NCBI GenBank assembly: GCA_964016885.1
Contig: OZ024740.1
Span: 9,444,450 to 9,508,449, forward strand
DNA length: 64,000 nucleotides
Direction: 5' to 3'
DNA from: Eledone cirrhosa
Taxonomy: Eukaryota; Mollusca; Cephalopoda; Octopoda; Eledonidae
In this document: positions 13,641 through 25,500 of the stretch, one piece after another
Position numbering within the stretch: position 1 is the first letter of the stretch
Layout: every line of letters starts with the position of its first letter
Notes under the pieces: model-generated
Seen by the model: the letters and a program-made list of their open reading frames with translations, nothing else
Database searches by the model: none
Told to the model about the DNA's origin: nothing
Position numbers and translations under genes: made by a program

Positions 13641-15711
13641 ATCAGTTTGTATTGGTATGTCAGTTTCTATTGGTATGTCAGTTACAATTGGTATATCAGT
13701 TTCGATTGGTATGTCAGTTTCGATTGGTATGTCAGTTTCGATTGGTATATCAGTTTCGATTAGTATGTCAGTTTCTATTGTTATATCGGTTTCCATTGGT
13801 ATATCAGTTTCGATTGGTATGTCAGTTTCGATTGGTATATCAATTTCGATTGGTATGTCAGTTTTAATTGGTATATCAGTTTCTATGGGTATATCAGTTT
13901 CGATTGATATGTTAGTTTCGATTTGTATATCAGTTTCTATTGGTATGTCAGTTTCTATTGGTATATCAATTTCGACTTGTATGTCAGTTTCGATTGGTAT
14001 ATCAGTTTCGATTGGTATATCAGTTTCGATTGGTATGTCAGTTTCTATTGGTATGTCAGTTACAATTGGTATATCAGTTTCGATTGGTATGTCAGTTTTA
14101 TTGGTATGTCAATATTGATTGGTATATCAGTTTCGGTTGTATGTGAGTTTCGATTGGTATGTCAGTTTCTATTGGTATACCAGTTTCGATTGGTATGTCA
14201 GTTTGTATTGGTATGTCAGTTTCGATTGGCATGTCAGTTTCGATTGGTATGTCAGTTTCTATTGGTATATCAGTTTCCATTGGTATATCAGTTTCGATTG
14301 GTATGTCAGTTTCTATTGGTATATTAGTTTCTATCGTTATGTCAGTTTCTAATGGTATGTCAGTTTCAATTGGTATATCAGTTTCGATTGGTATATCAGT
14401 TTCGATTGGTATGTCAGTTTCGATTTGTATGTCAGTTTCTATTGGTATATCAATTTCGATTGGTATGTCAGTTTCGATTGGCATGTCAGTTTCGATTGGT
14501 ATGTCAGTTTCTATTGGTATATCAGTTTCTATTGGTATGTCAGTTTTGATTGGTATGTCAGTTTCTATTGGTATATGAGTTTCGATTGGTATATCAGTTT
14601 CTATTGGTATATCAGTTCCGATTGGTATATCAGTTTCGATTGGTATGTCAGTTTCAATTAGTATATCAGTTTCTATTAGTATGTCAGTTTCTATTGGTAT
14701 ATCAATTTCGATTGGTATATCAGTTTCGATTGCTATATCAGTTTCGATTGGTATATCAGTTTCGATTGGTATGTCAGTTTCTATTGGTATGTCAATTTCG
14801 ATTGGTATATCATTTTCGGTTGTATGTGAGTTTCTATTGGTATGTCAGTTTCTATTGGTATATCAGTTTCGAGTGTTATGTCAGTTTCTTTTGGTATATC
14901 AGTATCGATTGGTATGTCAGTTTCGATTAGTATATCAATTTCTATGTGTATGTCTGTTTGTATTAGTATATCAGTTTCGATTATAATATCAGTTTCAATT
15001 AGTATGTCAGTTTCGATTGGTATGTCAGTTTCGATTGGTATATCAGTTTCGATTAGTATGTCAGTTCCTATTGGTATATCAGTTTCCATTGGTATATCAG
15101 TTTCGATTGGTATGTCAGTTTCGATCAGTATATCAGTTTCTATTGGTATGTCAGTTTCTATTGGTATGTCAGTTTCGATTGATATATCAGTTTCGATTAG
15201 TATGTCACTTTCTATTGGTATGTCAGTTACTATTAGTATATCAGTTTGTATTGGTGTATCAGTTTCGATTGATATGTCAGTTTCTAATGGTATATGAGGT
15301 TCGATTGGTATATCAGTTTCGATTGGTATATCAGTTTCGATTGGTATGTAGGTTTCGATTGGTACGTCAATTTCGATTGGTATGTCAGTTTCTATTGGTA
15401 TATCAGTTTCGATTGGTATGTTAGATTCGATTAGTATATCAGTTTCTATTGTTATGTCAGTTTCTATTGGTATATCAATTTCGATTTGTATGTCAGTTTC
15501 GATTGGTATATCAGTTTCGATTAGTATGTCAGTTTCTATTGGTATATCGGTTTCCATTGGTATATCAGTTTCGATTGGTATGTCAGTTTCTATTGGTATG
15601 TCAGTTTCCATTGGTATATCAGTTTCGTTTGGTATGTGAGTTTCGATTGGTATGTCAGTTTCGATTGGTATGTCAGTTTCGATTGGTATGTCAGTTTCTA
15701 TTGGTATGTCA

Positions 15712-16009
15712 AAGCATAAATGAATTGAGAGAGAGACTGAGCATAAGAGGAATCAAATGCTGCGTGCAGGAGAGGCGGTTACGCTGGTATGGACATGTGA
15801 TGCGTATGAAGGATGACAGCTGCATAAAAAGGTGCAGAGCACTAGAAGTTGATGGAAACCGCGGAGTGGGGAGACCCAAGATGACTTGGGATGAGGTGAT
15901 AAAAGCCGACCTTACCCAACTACACCTCTCAAAGTCAATGACACACGACCGTGACTTCTGGCGTCACGCAGTAATACAGGGTACCCGACCTCCCATGGGT
16001 ACATGCTGA
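15712..16009 (+). pseudogene. LINE protein C-terminal fragment (~98 codons)
   Basis: This is the C-terminal tail of the retrotransposon polyprotein, beginning at SINELRERLSIRG and containing the conserved RRLRWYGHVMRM segment, then a Cys/Lys-rich stretch and the terminal ...RPPMGTC before TGA at 16007-16009. It has no endonuclease and no reverse transcriptase catalytic residue, so it cannot act alone. The frame is undamaged and is continuous upstream with the array's V-C-Q-F-R-L frame from 15449, so a fortuitous 186-codon hybrid frame exists. I treat it as a dead fragment created by 5' truncation. No promoter or start of its own is visible. Confidence 0.9.
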
Positions 16010-16314
16010 AGCATATAAACAATATGCCCCCCCCCCCCCCCCACCGCAAGGTGGTCGTGGAGGTGCCACGGCAAAAAAGCACCCAGCCCACACTGTAAAG
16101 TGGACGTGTACGCGCCACGAAAAAGCACCCAGCACTCACTGTAAATGAGGTTGGTGTTAGGAAGGGCATCCAGCTGTAGAAATCAAGCCAGATCAGTTCC
16201 TGTATGAGCAAGGCATGGTCAGCCGACCAGACACTGCCCACAACAGGACAACCCGTCTAACCCATGCTAGCGTGGAAGAACGGACGTAAAACGGTGATGA
16301 TGATGATGATGATG
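16010..16314 (+). other. LINE copy 1 3' UTR with hairpins and (GAT)n tail
   Basis: After the stop come a run of 16 C (16027-16042) and a CCACC-GCAA-GGTGG hairpin (16041-16054). Two tandem units of the form CGTG...CACG(G/A)CAAAAAGCACCCAGC follow, then GTTGGTGTTAGGAAGGGCAT and the ACGGTGATGATG... tail. The same order occurs in the copy at 18255-18559. Confidence 0.85.
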
Positions 16315-17114
16315 TCAGTTACGATTAGTATATCAGTTTGTATTGGTGTATCAGTCTAGATTGATATGTCAGTTTCTATTGGTATCTGAGGTTCGATTGG
16401 TATATCAGTTTCGATTGGTATATCAGTTTCGATTGGTATGTAGGTTTCGATTGGTATGTCAGTTCTATTGGTATGTCAGTTTCGATTAGTATATCAGTTT
16501 CTATTGGTATGTCTGTTTCAAGTGGTATGTCAGTTTCTATTGGTATATCAGTTTCTATTGGTATGTCAGTTTCTATTGGTATGTCAGTTTCAATTGGTAT
16601 ATCAGTTTCGATTCGTATGTCAGTTTCGATTGTTATGTCAGTTTCTTTTGGTATATCAGTATCGATTGGTATGTTAGTTTCGATTAGTATATCAATTTCT
16701 ATGTGTATGTCATTTTGTATTGGTATATCAGTTTCTATTGGTATATCAGTGTCGACTGGTATGTCAATTTTGATTGGTATATCAGTTTCAATTGGTATAT
16801 CGGTTTCGATTGGTACGTCAGTTTCGATTGGTATTTCAGTTTCGATTGTATATCAATTTCGAATGGTATGTCAGTTTTTATTGGTATATCAGTTTCGATT
16901 GGTATGTCAGTTTCGATTGGTATGTCAGTTTCGATTGGTATACCAGTTTCGATTAGTATGTCAGTCTCTATTGTTATATCGGTTTCCATTGGTATATCAG
17001 TTTCGATTGGTATGTCAGTTTCTATGGGTATATCATTTTCGATTGGTATGTCAGTTTCGATTGGTATGTTCGTCCTCGATTTGTATGTCAGTTTCTATTG
17101 GTATATCAATTTCG
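16315..17114. repeat. 18-bp array segment between two LINE copies
   Basis: 800 bp of the same unit. It begins TCAGTTACGATTAGTATATC, a variant order also seen near 165, 2270 and 15225. It includes the phase-shifted TCCTCGATTTG module near 17077 and ends ...ATTTCG before the second LINE. No gene is seen in it. Confidence 0.95.
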
Positions 17115-18254
17115 GTACAAGCCATGTATAGGGGAGCAGTCAGCAAAGTTAGGATTGGCAATGAGTATAGCGAGGAATTTAGCGTACAGGTTGGGGTCCA
17201 CCAGGGCTCTATTCTTAGCCCTCTCCTGTTCATCATAGTCCTGCAGGCAATAACGGAGGAGTTTAAGACCGGATGCCCATGGGAACTCCTGTATGCTGAT
17301 GACCTCGCACTCATAGCTGAATCTATGGTAGAACTAGAGAATAAATTCCAAACCTGGAAGCAGGGACTAGAGAGAAAGGGCCTCAAAGTCAACATGACAA
17401 AGACTAAGGTCCTTGTAAGTAGACGAGAAAACAGAACCCAGATCCCCTCAGGGAAATGGCCTTGCTCAGTATGTAGGAAAGGTGTAGGTAGAAACTCCAT
17501 TCTCTGCCCCAAATGCAAACAATGGGTACACAAGAGATGTAGCGGGATCTCAGGAAGCTTAATTAAGAATGTAGGATTCACATGCAGCATCTGTGCTGAA
17601 ACAGCAAGCAAACAGCCACAGGAAACAAGTACCACCAATCTCTGGGAGGGCCCTGTAGAAACAGTAGACAGCTTCTGCTACCTAGGTGACCGAATTAGCA
17701 ACGGAGGTGGGTGCTCAGAAAGTACAATAACTAGGGTAAGAACGGGATGGAAGAAGTTTAGGGAACTACTACCACTGCTAGCTGCAAAAGGCTTCTCCCT
17801 CAGAATGAAAGGCAGACTGTATGATGCGTGTATCCGAACAGCGATGTTGCATGGTAGTGAGACCTGGGCGCTGAAGGTGGAAGACTTACGTAGATTAGAG
17901 AGAAACGAAGCCTGCATGCTCCGATGGATGTGTAACAGTAATATACGTGAACGACAAAGCATAAAGGAATTGAGAGAGAGACTGAGCATAAGAGGAATCA
18001 AATGCTGCGTGCAGAAGAGGCGGTTACGCTGGTATGGACATGTGATGCGTATGAAGGATGACAGCTGCATAAAAAGGTGCAGAGCACTAGAAGTTGATGG
18101 AAACCGCGGAGTGGGGAGACCCAAGATGACTTGGGATGAGGTGATAAAAGCCGACCTTACCCAACTACACCTCTCAAAGTCAATGACACACGACCGTGAC
18201 TTCTGGCGTCACGCAGTAATACAGGGTACCCGACCTCCCATGGGTACATGCTGA
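17115..18254 (+). pseudogene. LINE polyprotein 3' part: RT palm/thumb, PHD-like finger, C-terminus
   Basis: About 379 codons remain open to TGA at 18252-18254. Visible parts in order: QAMYRGAVSKVRI (RT), VGVHQGSILSPLLF, catalytic YADD near 17294-17305, a C-X2-C-X10-C-X2-C-X4-H-X2-C-type finger starting WPCSVCRKGVG, the YDACIRTAMLHGSETWAL block, and RRLRWYGHVMRM. The endonuclease and the RT motif with the first catalytic aspartate (VDLEKAFD) are missing because of 5' truncation, so it cannot be autonomous. There is no frameshift or stop. The frame runs unbroken back into the array's M-S-V-S-I-G frame to an ATG at 16473, giving a 593-codon hybrid frame, probably by chance. Confidence 0.92.
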
Positions 18255-18559
18255 AGCATATAAACAATATGCCCCCCCCCCTCCACCGCAAGGTGGCCGT
18301 GGAGGTGCCACGGCAAAAAAGCACCCAGCCCACACTGTAAAGTGGACGTGTAGGCGCCACGAAAAAGCACCCAGCACTCACTGTAAATGAGGTTGGTGTT
18401 AGGAAGGGCATCCAGCTGTAGAAATCAAGCCAGATCAGTTCCTGTATGAGCAAGGCATGGTCAACCGACCAGACACTGCCCACAACAGGACAACCCGTCT
18501 AACCCATGCTAGCGTGGAAGAACGGACGTAAAACGGTGATGATGATGATGATGATGATG
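18255..18559 (+). other. LINE copy 2 3' UTR with three small hairpins
   Basis: Hairpin 1 is CCACC-GCAA-GGTGG at 18283-18296, with a GNRA-type loop if read as RNA. Hairpin 2 is CCGTGG-AGGTG-CCACGG at 18297-18313. Hairpin 3 is CGTG...CACG at 18347-18361. The last two sit in imperfect tandem repeats of about 50 bp. The region ends with the GTTAGGAAGGGCATCCA block and the (GAT)n tail. A role in recognition by the element's reverse transcriptase is an inference from position. Confidence 0.75.
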
Positions 18560-19139
18560 TCAGTTTCTATTGGCATATCAGTTTCGATTGGTATGTTAGA
18601 TTCGATTAGTATATCAGTTTCTATTGGTATGTCAGTTTCTATTGGTATATCAATTTCGATTTGTATGTCAGTTTCGATTGGTATATCAGTTTCGATTAGT
18701 ATGTCAGTTTCTATTGGTATATCGGTTTCCATTGGTATATCAGTTTCGATTGGTATGTCAGTTTCTATTGGTATGTCAGTTTCTATTGGTATATCAGTTT
18801 CCATTGGTATATCAGTTTCTATTGGTATGTCAGTTTCGATTGGTATGTCAGTTTCGATTGGTATGTCAGTTTCTATTGATATACCAGTTTCGATTGGTAT
18901 GTGAGTTTCTATTGGTATGTCAGTTTCGATTGGTATGTCAGTTTCGATTGGTATGTCAGTTTCTATTGGTATATCAGTTTCCATTGGTATATCAGTTTCG
19001 ATTGGTATGTCAGTTTCTATTGGTATATCAGTTTCTATCGGTATGTCAGTTTCTATAGTTATGTCAGTTTCTATTGGTATATCAGTTTCGATTGGTATAT
19101 CAGTTTCGATTGGTATGTCAGTTTCGATTGGTATGTCAG

Positions 19140-21815
19140 TCTCTAATGGTACATAAGTTTCGAATGGTATGTTAGTTTCTATTGGTACGTCGGTTTCGAT
19201 TGTATATCAGTTTCTATTGGTATGTCAGTTTCGATTGGTATGTTAGTCCTCGATTTGTATGTCAGTTTCTATTGGTATATCAGTTTCGATTGGTATATCA
19301 GTTTCGATTAGTATATCAGTTTCTATTGGTATGTCAGCTTCTATTGGTATAGCAATTTCGATTGCTATGTTAGTTTCGATGGTTATATCAGTTTCGATTT
19401 TTATTTCAGTTTCGATTGGTATGTCAGTTTCTATGCGTATATCAGTTTCGATTGGTATATCAGATTCTATTGGTATGTCAGTTTCTATTGGTATGTCAGT
19501 TTCAATTGGTATATCAGTTTCGATTCGTATGTCAGTTTCGATCGTTATGTCAGTTTCTATTGGTATATAAGTTTTGATTGTTATATCATTTTCGATTGGT
19601 ATGTCAGTTTCGATTAGTATATCAGTTTCGATTAGTATGTAACTTTCTATTGGTATGTCAGTTACGATTAGTATATCAGTTTCGATTGGTATATCAGTTT
19701 CGATTGGTGTGTCAGTTTTGATTGGTATGTCAGTTTCTATTGGTATATGAGTTTCGATTGGTATGCAGGTTTCGATTGGTATGTCAGTTTCTATTGGTGT
19801 GTTAGTTTCGATTAGTATATCAGTTTCTATAGGTATATCAGTTTCAATTGGTATGTCAGTTTCTATTGGAATATCAGTTTCTATTGGTATGACAGTTTCT
19901 ATTGGTATGTCAGTTTCAATTGGTATATCAGTTTCGATTCGTATGTCAGTTTCGATTGTTATGTCATTTTCTTTTGGTATATCACTATCGATTGGTATGT
20001 CAGTTTCGATTAGTATATCAATTTCAATGTGTATGTCAGTTTGTATTGGTATATCAGTTTCGATTGGTATATCAGTTTCGACTGGTGTGTCAATTTTGAT
20101 TGGTATGTCAGTTTCAATTGGTATATCGGTTTCGATTGGTATGTCAGTTTCGATTGTTATGTCAGTTTTAATTGTATATCAGTTTCGAATGGTATCTCAG
20201 TTTTGATTGGTATATCTGTTTCGATTGGTATGTCTGTTTCGATTGGTATGTCAGTTTCGATTGGTATGTCAGTTTCTATTGGTATATCAGTTTCCATTGG
20301 TATATCAGTTTCGATTGGTATGTCAGTTTCTATTGGTATATCAGTTTCTATCGGTATGTCAGTTTCTATTGGTATGTCAGTTTCTATTGGTATATCAGTT
20401 TCGATTTGTATGTCAGTTTCGATTGGTATGTCAGTTTCGATTGGTATGTCAGTTTCGATTGGTATATCAGTTTCGATTGTTATGTCAGTTTCTAATGGTA
20501 CATAAGTTTTGAATGGTATGTTAGTTTCTATTGGTATGTAGATTTCGATTGCATATCAGTTTCTATTGGTATGTCAGTTTCGATTGGTATGTTAGTCCTC
20601 GATTTGTATGTCAGTTTCTATTGGTATATCAGTTTCGATTGGTATATCAGTTTCGATTAATATATCAGTTTCTATTGGTATGTCAGCTTCTATTGGTATA
20701 GCAATTTCGATTGCTATGTTAGTTTCGATGGTTATATCAGTTTCGATTTTTATTTCAGTTTCGATTGGTATGTCAGTTTCTATGCGTATATCAGTTTCTA
20801 TTGGTATGTCAGTTTTGATTGGTATGTCAGTTTCTATTGGTATATCAGTTTCGATTGGTATATCAGTTTCTATTGGTATATCAGTTTCGATTGGTATATC
20901 AGATTCTATTGGTATGTCAGTTTCTATTGGTATGTCAGTTTCTATTGGTATGTCAGTTTCAATTGGTATATCAGTTTCGATTCGTATGTCAGTTTCGATC
21001 GTTATGTCAGTTTCTATTGGTATATCAGTTTTGATTGGTATATCATTTTCGAATGGTATGTCAGTTTCGATTAGTATATCAGTTTCGATTAGTATGTAAC
21101 TTTCTATTGGTATGTCAGTTACGATTAGTATATCAGTTTCGATTGGTATATCAGTTTCGATTGGTGTGTCAGTTTCGATTGGTATGTCAGTTTCTATTGG
21201 TATATGAGTTTCGATTGGTATATCAGTTTCGATTGGTATATCAGTTTCGATTGGTATGTAGGTTTCGAATCGTATGTCAGTTTCTATTGGTATGTTAGTT
21301 TCGATTAGTATATCAGTTTCTATAGGTATATCAGTTTCAATTGGTATGTCAGTTTCTATTGGAATATCAGTTTCTATTGGTATGTCAGTTTCTATTGGTA
21401 TGTCATTTTCAATTGGTATATCAATTTCGATTCGTATGTCAGTTTCGATTGTTATGTCATTTTCTTTTGGTATATCATTATCGATTGGTATGTCAGTTTC
21501 GATTAGTATATCAATTTCTATGTGTATGTCAGTTTGTATTGGTATATCAGTTTCGATTGGTATATCAGTTTCGACTGGTATGTCAATTTTGATTGGTATG
21601 TCAGTTTCAATTGGTATATCGGTTTCGATTGGTATGTCAGTTTCGATTGTTATGTCAGTTTTGATTGTATATCAGTTTCGAATGGTATGTCAGTTTTGAT
21701 TGGTATATCTGTTTCGATTGGTATGTCTCTTTCGATTGGTATATAAGTTTCGATTGGTATATCAGTTTCGATTGATATATCAGTTTTCATTAGTATGTCA
21801 GTTTCTATTGGTATG
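19140..21815. repeat. Higher-order repeat of about 1.35 kb, two copies with indels
   Basis: The landmark TCTAATGGTACATAAG and the following TCCTCGATTTG module and TCAGCTTCTATTGGTATAGC units occur near 19142-19360 and again 1,349 bp later near 20491-20710. The offset drifts to about 1,511 further on, so whole 18-bp units were gained or lost between copies. The same block recurs near 10190-10740, 23226 and 33233. Boundaries are approximate. Confidence 0.7.
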
Positions 21816-22515
21816 TCAGTTTCGATTAGTATATGAGGTTTCTATTGGTATGTCAGTTTCGATTGGTATGTCAGTTTCTATTGGTATGTCAGTTTCGATT
21901 TGTATATCAGTTTCTATTGGTATGTTAGTTTCTATTGGTATGTCAGTTTCAATTGGTATATCAGTTTCGATTGGTATGTCAGTTTCTATTGGTATATCGG
22001 TTTCCATTGGTATATCAGTTTCGATTGGTATGTCAGTTTCTATTGGTATATCAGTTTTGATTGGTATGTTAGTTTCTATAGGTATGTCAGTTTCGATTTG
22101 TATATCAGTTTCGATTCGTATGTTAGTCCTCGATTTGTATGTCAGTTTCTATTGGTATATCAATCTCGATTGGTATGTCAGTTTCTATTGGTATGTCGGT
22201 TTCTATTGGTATATCAGTTTCTATTTCTATGTCAGTTTCTATTGGTATGTCAGTTTCTATTGGTATATCAGGTTCGATTGGTATGTCAGTTTCGATTAGT
22301 ATATCAGTTTCTATTGGTATGTCAGCTTCTATTGGTATATCAATTTTGATTGGTATGTCAGTTTCGATGGGTATATCTGTTTCGATTTTTATGTCAGTTT
22401 CGATTGGTATGTCAGTTTCGATTAGTACTTCAATTTCAATGTGTATATCAGTTTCTATTGGTATGTCAGTTTTGATTGGTATGTCAGTTTCTATTCGTAT
22501 ATCAGTTTCGATTGG

Positions 22516-25500
22516 TATATCAGTTTCGATTAGTATATCAGTTTCTATTGGTATGTCAGCTTCTATTGGTATAGCAATTTCGATTGCTATGTTAGTTTCG
22601 ATGGTTATATCAGTTTCGATTTTTATTTCAGTTTCGATTGGTATGTCAGTTTCTATGCGTATATCAGTTTCTATTGGTATGTCAGTTTTGATTGGTATGT
22701 CAGTTTCGATTAGTATATCAATTTCAATGTGTATGTCAGTTTGTATTGGTATATCAGTTTCGATTGGTATATCAGTTTCGACTGGTATGTCAATTTTGAT
22801 TGGTATGTCAGTTTCAATTGGTATATCGGTTTCGATTGGTATGTCAGTTTCGATTGTTATGTCAGTTTTGATTGTATATCAGTTTCGAATGGTATCTCAG
22901 TTTTGATTGGTATATCTGTTTCGATTGATATGTCTGTTTCGATTGGTATGTCAGTTTCGATTGGTATGTCAGTTTCTATTGGTATATCAGTTTCCATTGG
23001 TGTATCAGTTTCGATTGGTATGTCAGTTTCTATTGGTATATCAGTTTCTATCGGTATGTCAGTTTCAATTGGTATGTCAGTTTCTATTGGTATATCAGTT
23101 TCGATTGGTATATCAGTTTCGATTGGTATGTCAGTTTCGATTGGTATGTCAGTTTCGATTGGTATGTCAGTTTCGATTGGTATGTCAGTTTCGATTGGTA
23201 TATCAGTTTCGGTTGTTATGTCAGTTTCTAATGGTACATAAGTTTCGAATGGTATGTTAGTTTCTATTGGTATGTCGGTTTCGATTGCATATCAGTTTCT
23301 ATTGGTATGTCAGTTTCGATTGGTATGTTAGTCCTCGATTTGTATGTCAGTTTCTATTGGTATATCAGTTTCGATTGGTATATCAGTTTCGATTACTATA
23401 TCAGTTTCTATTGGTATGTCAACTTCTATTGGTATAGCAATTTCGATTGCTATGTTAGTTTCGATGGTTATATCAGTTTCGATTTTTATTTCAGTTTCGA
23501 TTGGTATGTCAGTTTCTATGCGTATATCAGTTTCTATTGGTATGTCAGTTTTGATTGGTATGTCAGTTTCTATTGGTATATCAGTTTCGATTGGTATATC
23601 AGTTTCTATTGGTATATCAGTTTCGATTGGTATATCAGATTCTATTGGTATGTCAGTTTCTATTGGTATGTCAGTTTCTATTGGTATGTCAGTTTCAATT
23701 GGTATATCAGTTTCGATTCGTATGTCAGTTTCGATCGTTATGTCAGTTTCTATTGGTATATCAGTTTTGATTGGTATATCATTTTCGATTGGTATGTCAG
23801 TTTCGATTAGTATATCAGTTTCGATTAGTATGTAACTTTCTATGGGTATGTCAGTTACGATTAGTATATCAGTTTCGATTAGTATGTAACTTTCTATTGG
23901 TATGTCAGTTACGATTAGTATATCAGTTTCGATTGGTATATCAGTTTCGATTGGTGTGTCAGTTTCGATTGGTATGTCAGTTTCTATTGGTATATGAGTT
24001 TCGATTGGTATGCAGGTTTCGATTGGTATGTTAGTTTCGATTAGTATATCAGTTTCTATAGGTATATCAGTTTCAATTGGTATGTCAGTTTCTATTGGAA
24101 TATCAGTTTCTATTGGTATGTCAGTTTCTATTGGTATGTCAGTTTCAATTGGTATATCAGTTTCGATTCGTATGTCAGTTTCGATTGTTATGTCATTTTC
24201 TTTTGGTATATCAGTATCGATTGGTATGTCAGTTTCGATTAGTATATCAATTTCTATGTGTATGTCAGTTTGTATTGGTATATCAGTTTCGATTGGTATA
24301 TCAGTTTCGACTGGTATGTCAATTTTGATTGGTATGTCAGTTTCAATTGGTATATCGGTTTCGATTGGTATGTCAGTTTCGATTGTTATGTCAGTTTTGA
24401 TTGTATATCAGTTTCGAATGGTATGTCAGTTTTGATTGGTATATCTGTTTCGATTGGTATGTCTCTTTCGATTGGTATGTCAGTTTCGATTGGTATATCA
24501 GTTTCGATTAGCATGTCAGTTTCTATTGGTATATCAGTTTCGATTGGTATGTCAGTTTCGATTAGTATATCAGTTTCTATTGGTATATCAGTTTCGATTG
24601 ATATTTCAGTTTTCATTAGTATGTCAGTTTCTATTGGTATGTCAGTTTCGATTAGTATATGAGGTTTCTATTGGTATGTCAGTTTCGATTGGTATGTCAG
24701 TTTCTATTGGTATGTCAGTTTCGATTAGTATATCAGTTTCTATTGGTATGTTAGTTTCTATTGGTATGTCAGTTTCAATTGGTATATCAGTTTCGATTCG
24801 TATGTCAGTTTCGATTGTTATGTCAGTTTCTATTGGTATATCAGTTTCGATTGGTATGTCAGTTTCTATTGGTATATCAGTTTTGATTGGTATGTTAGTT
24901 TCTATAGGTATGTCAGTTTCGATTTGTATATCAGTTTCGATTCGTATGTTAGTCCTCGATTTGTATGTCAGTTTCTATTGGTATATCAATCTCGATTGGT
25001 ATGTCAGTTTCTATTGGTATGTCAGTTTCTATTGGTATATCAGGTTCGATTGGTATGTCAGTTTCGATTAGTATATCTGTTTCTATTGGTATGTCAGCTT
25101 CTATTGGTATATCAATTTTGATTGGTATGTCAGTTTCGATGGGTATATCAGTTTCGATTTTTATGTCAGTTTCGATTGGTATGTCAGTTTCGATTAGTAC
25201 TTCAGTTTCAATGTGTATATCAGTTTCTATTGGTATGTCAATTTTGATTGGTATGTCAGTTTCTATTGGTATATCAGTTTCGATTGGTATATCACTTTCT
25301 ATTGATATATCAGTTTCGATTAGTATATCAGTTTCTATTTGTATGTCAGTCCCTATTGGTATATCAATTTCGATTGGTATGTCAGTTTCTATGGGTATAT
25401 CATTTTTGATTGGTATGTTAGTCTCTATTGATATGTCAGTTTCGATTTGTATATCAGTTTCTATTGGTATGTCAGTTTCGATTAGTATGTTCGTCCTCGA

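Larger units (their letters stand above)
1..15709. repeat. 18-bp minisatellite/satellite array, left block
   Basis: Uninterrupted head-to-tail 18-bp units, consensus RTCAGTTTCNATTGGTAT on the plus strand. The plus strand is T- and G-rich (the consensus has 8 T, 5 G, 3 A and 2 C). Two positions vary in most neighbouring units: R (TATGTC or TATATC) and N (TTTCGATT, TTTCTATT or TTTCAATT). Rarer recurring variants are ATTAGTAT, ATTGTTAT, ATTCGTAT, TTTTGATT, TTTCCATT, GTTAG, GTGAG and CAATTTC. Off-length units shift the phase by one base in places. The array continues beyond the left edge. I see no gene, RNA gene or other element in it. Confidence 0.98.
15710..16314 (+). mobile_element. 5'-truncated LINE, 605-bp 3' end (copy 1)
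   Basis: Unique-looking sequence replaces the array at 15710-15711 (CA shared by array and element) and ends in a GAT/ATG trinucleotide tail at 16314, where the array resumes with TCAGTT. It holds only the last ~100 codons of the LINE protein and the 3' UTR. Against 17955-18559 I see about five substitutions plus a poly-C change (16 C against 10 C, T, 2 C) and one fewer GAT. The two copies are therefore one subfamily and very young, or one is derived from the other. Confidence 0.93.
17115..18559 (+). mobile_element. 5'-truncated LINE, 1,445 bp (copy 2)
   Basis: The array stops at ATTTCG (17114) and LINE sequence begins at about 17115 with GTACAAGCCATGTATAGG, equivalent to about 56788 in the full-length element. 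It ends at 18559 in the GAT tail, followed directly by TCAGTTTC of the array. It carries the 3' part of the reverse transcriptase, the PHD-like finger, the C-terminal domain and the 3' UTR. It belongs to the subfamily of the copy at 15710-16314 and is clearly distinct from the full-length element at 53895. I find no clear target-site duplication, and one would be hard to see inside a tandem repeat. Confidence 0.94.

Noticed and set aside
12840..13796. The 318-codon minus-strand P-I-E-T-D-I frame annotated as a CDS
   Set aside because: The silent-variation pattern is reported as a finding, but this stretch has no distinct gene features; its Met codons are just TTTCCATT units and it ends at a phase-shift module.
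1..15709. CRISPR array
   Set aside because: Units are head-to-tail 18-mers with no separate repeat and spacer, and the context is a metazoan LINE-bearing satellite.
16020..16314. A tRNA-derived SINE in the LINE tails
   Set aside because: The sequence is continuous with the LINE coding end in two subfamilies and shows no tRNA-like head or A/B box that I can identify; SINEs sharing this tail may exist elsewhere.
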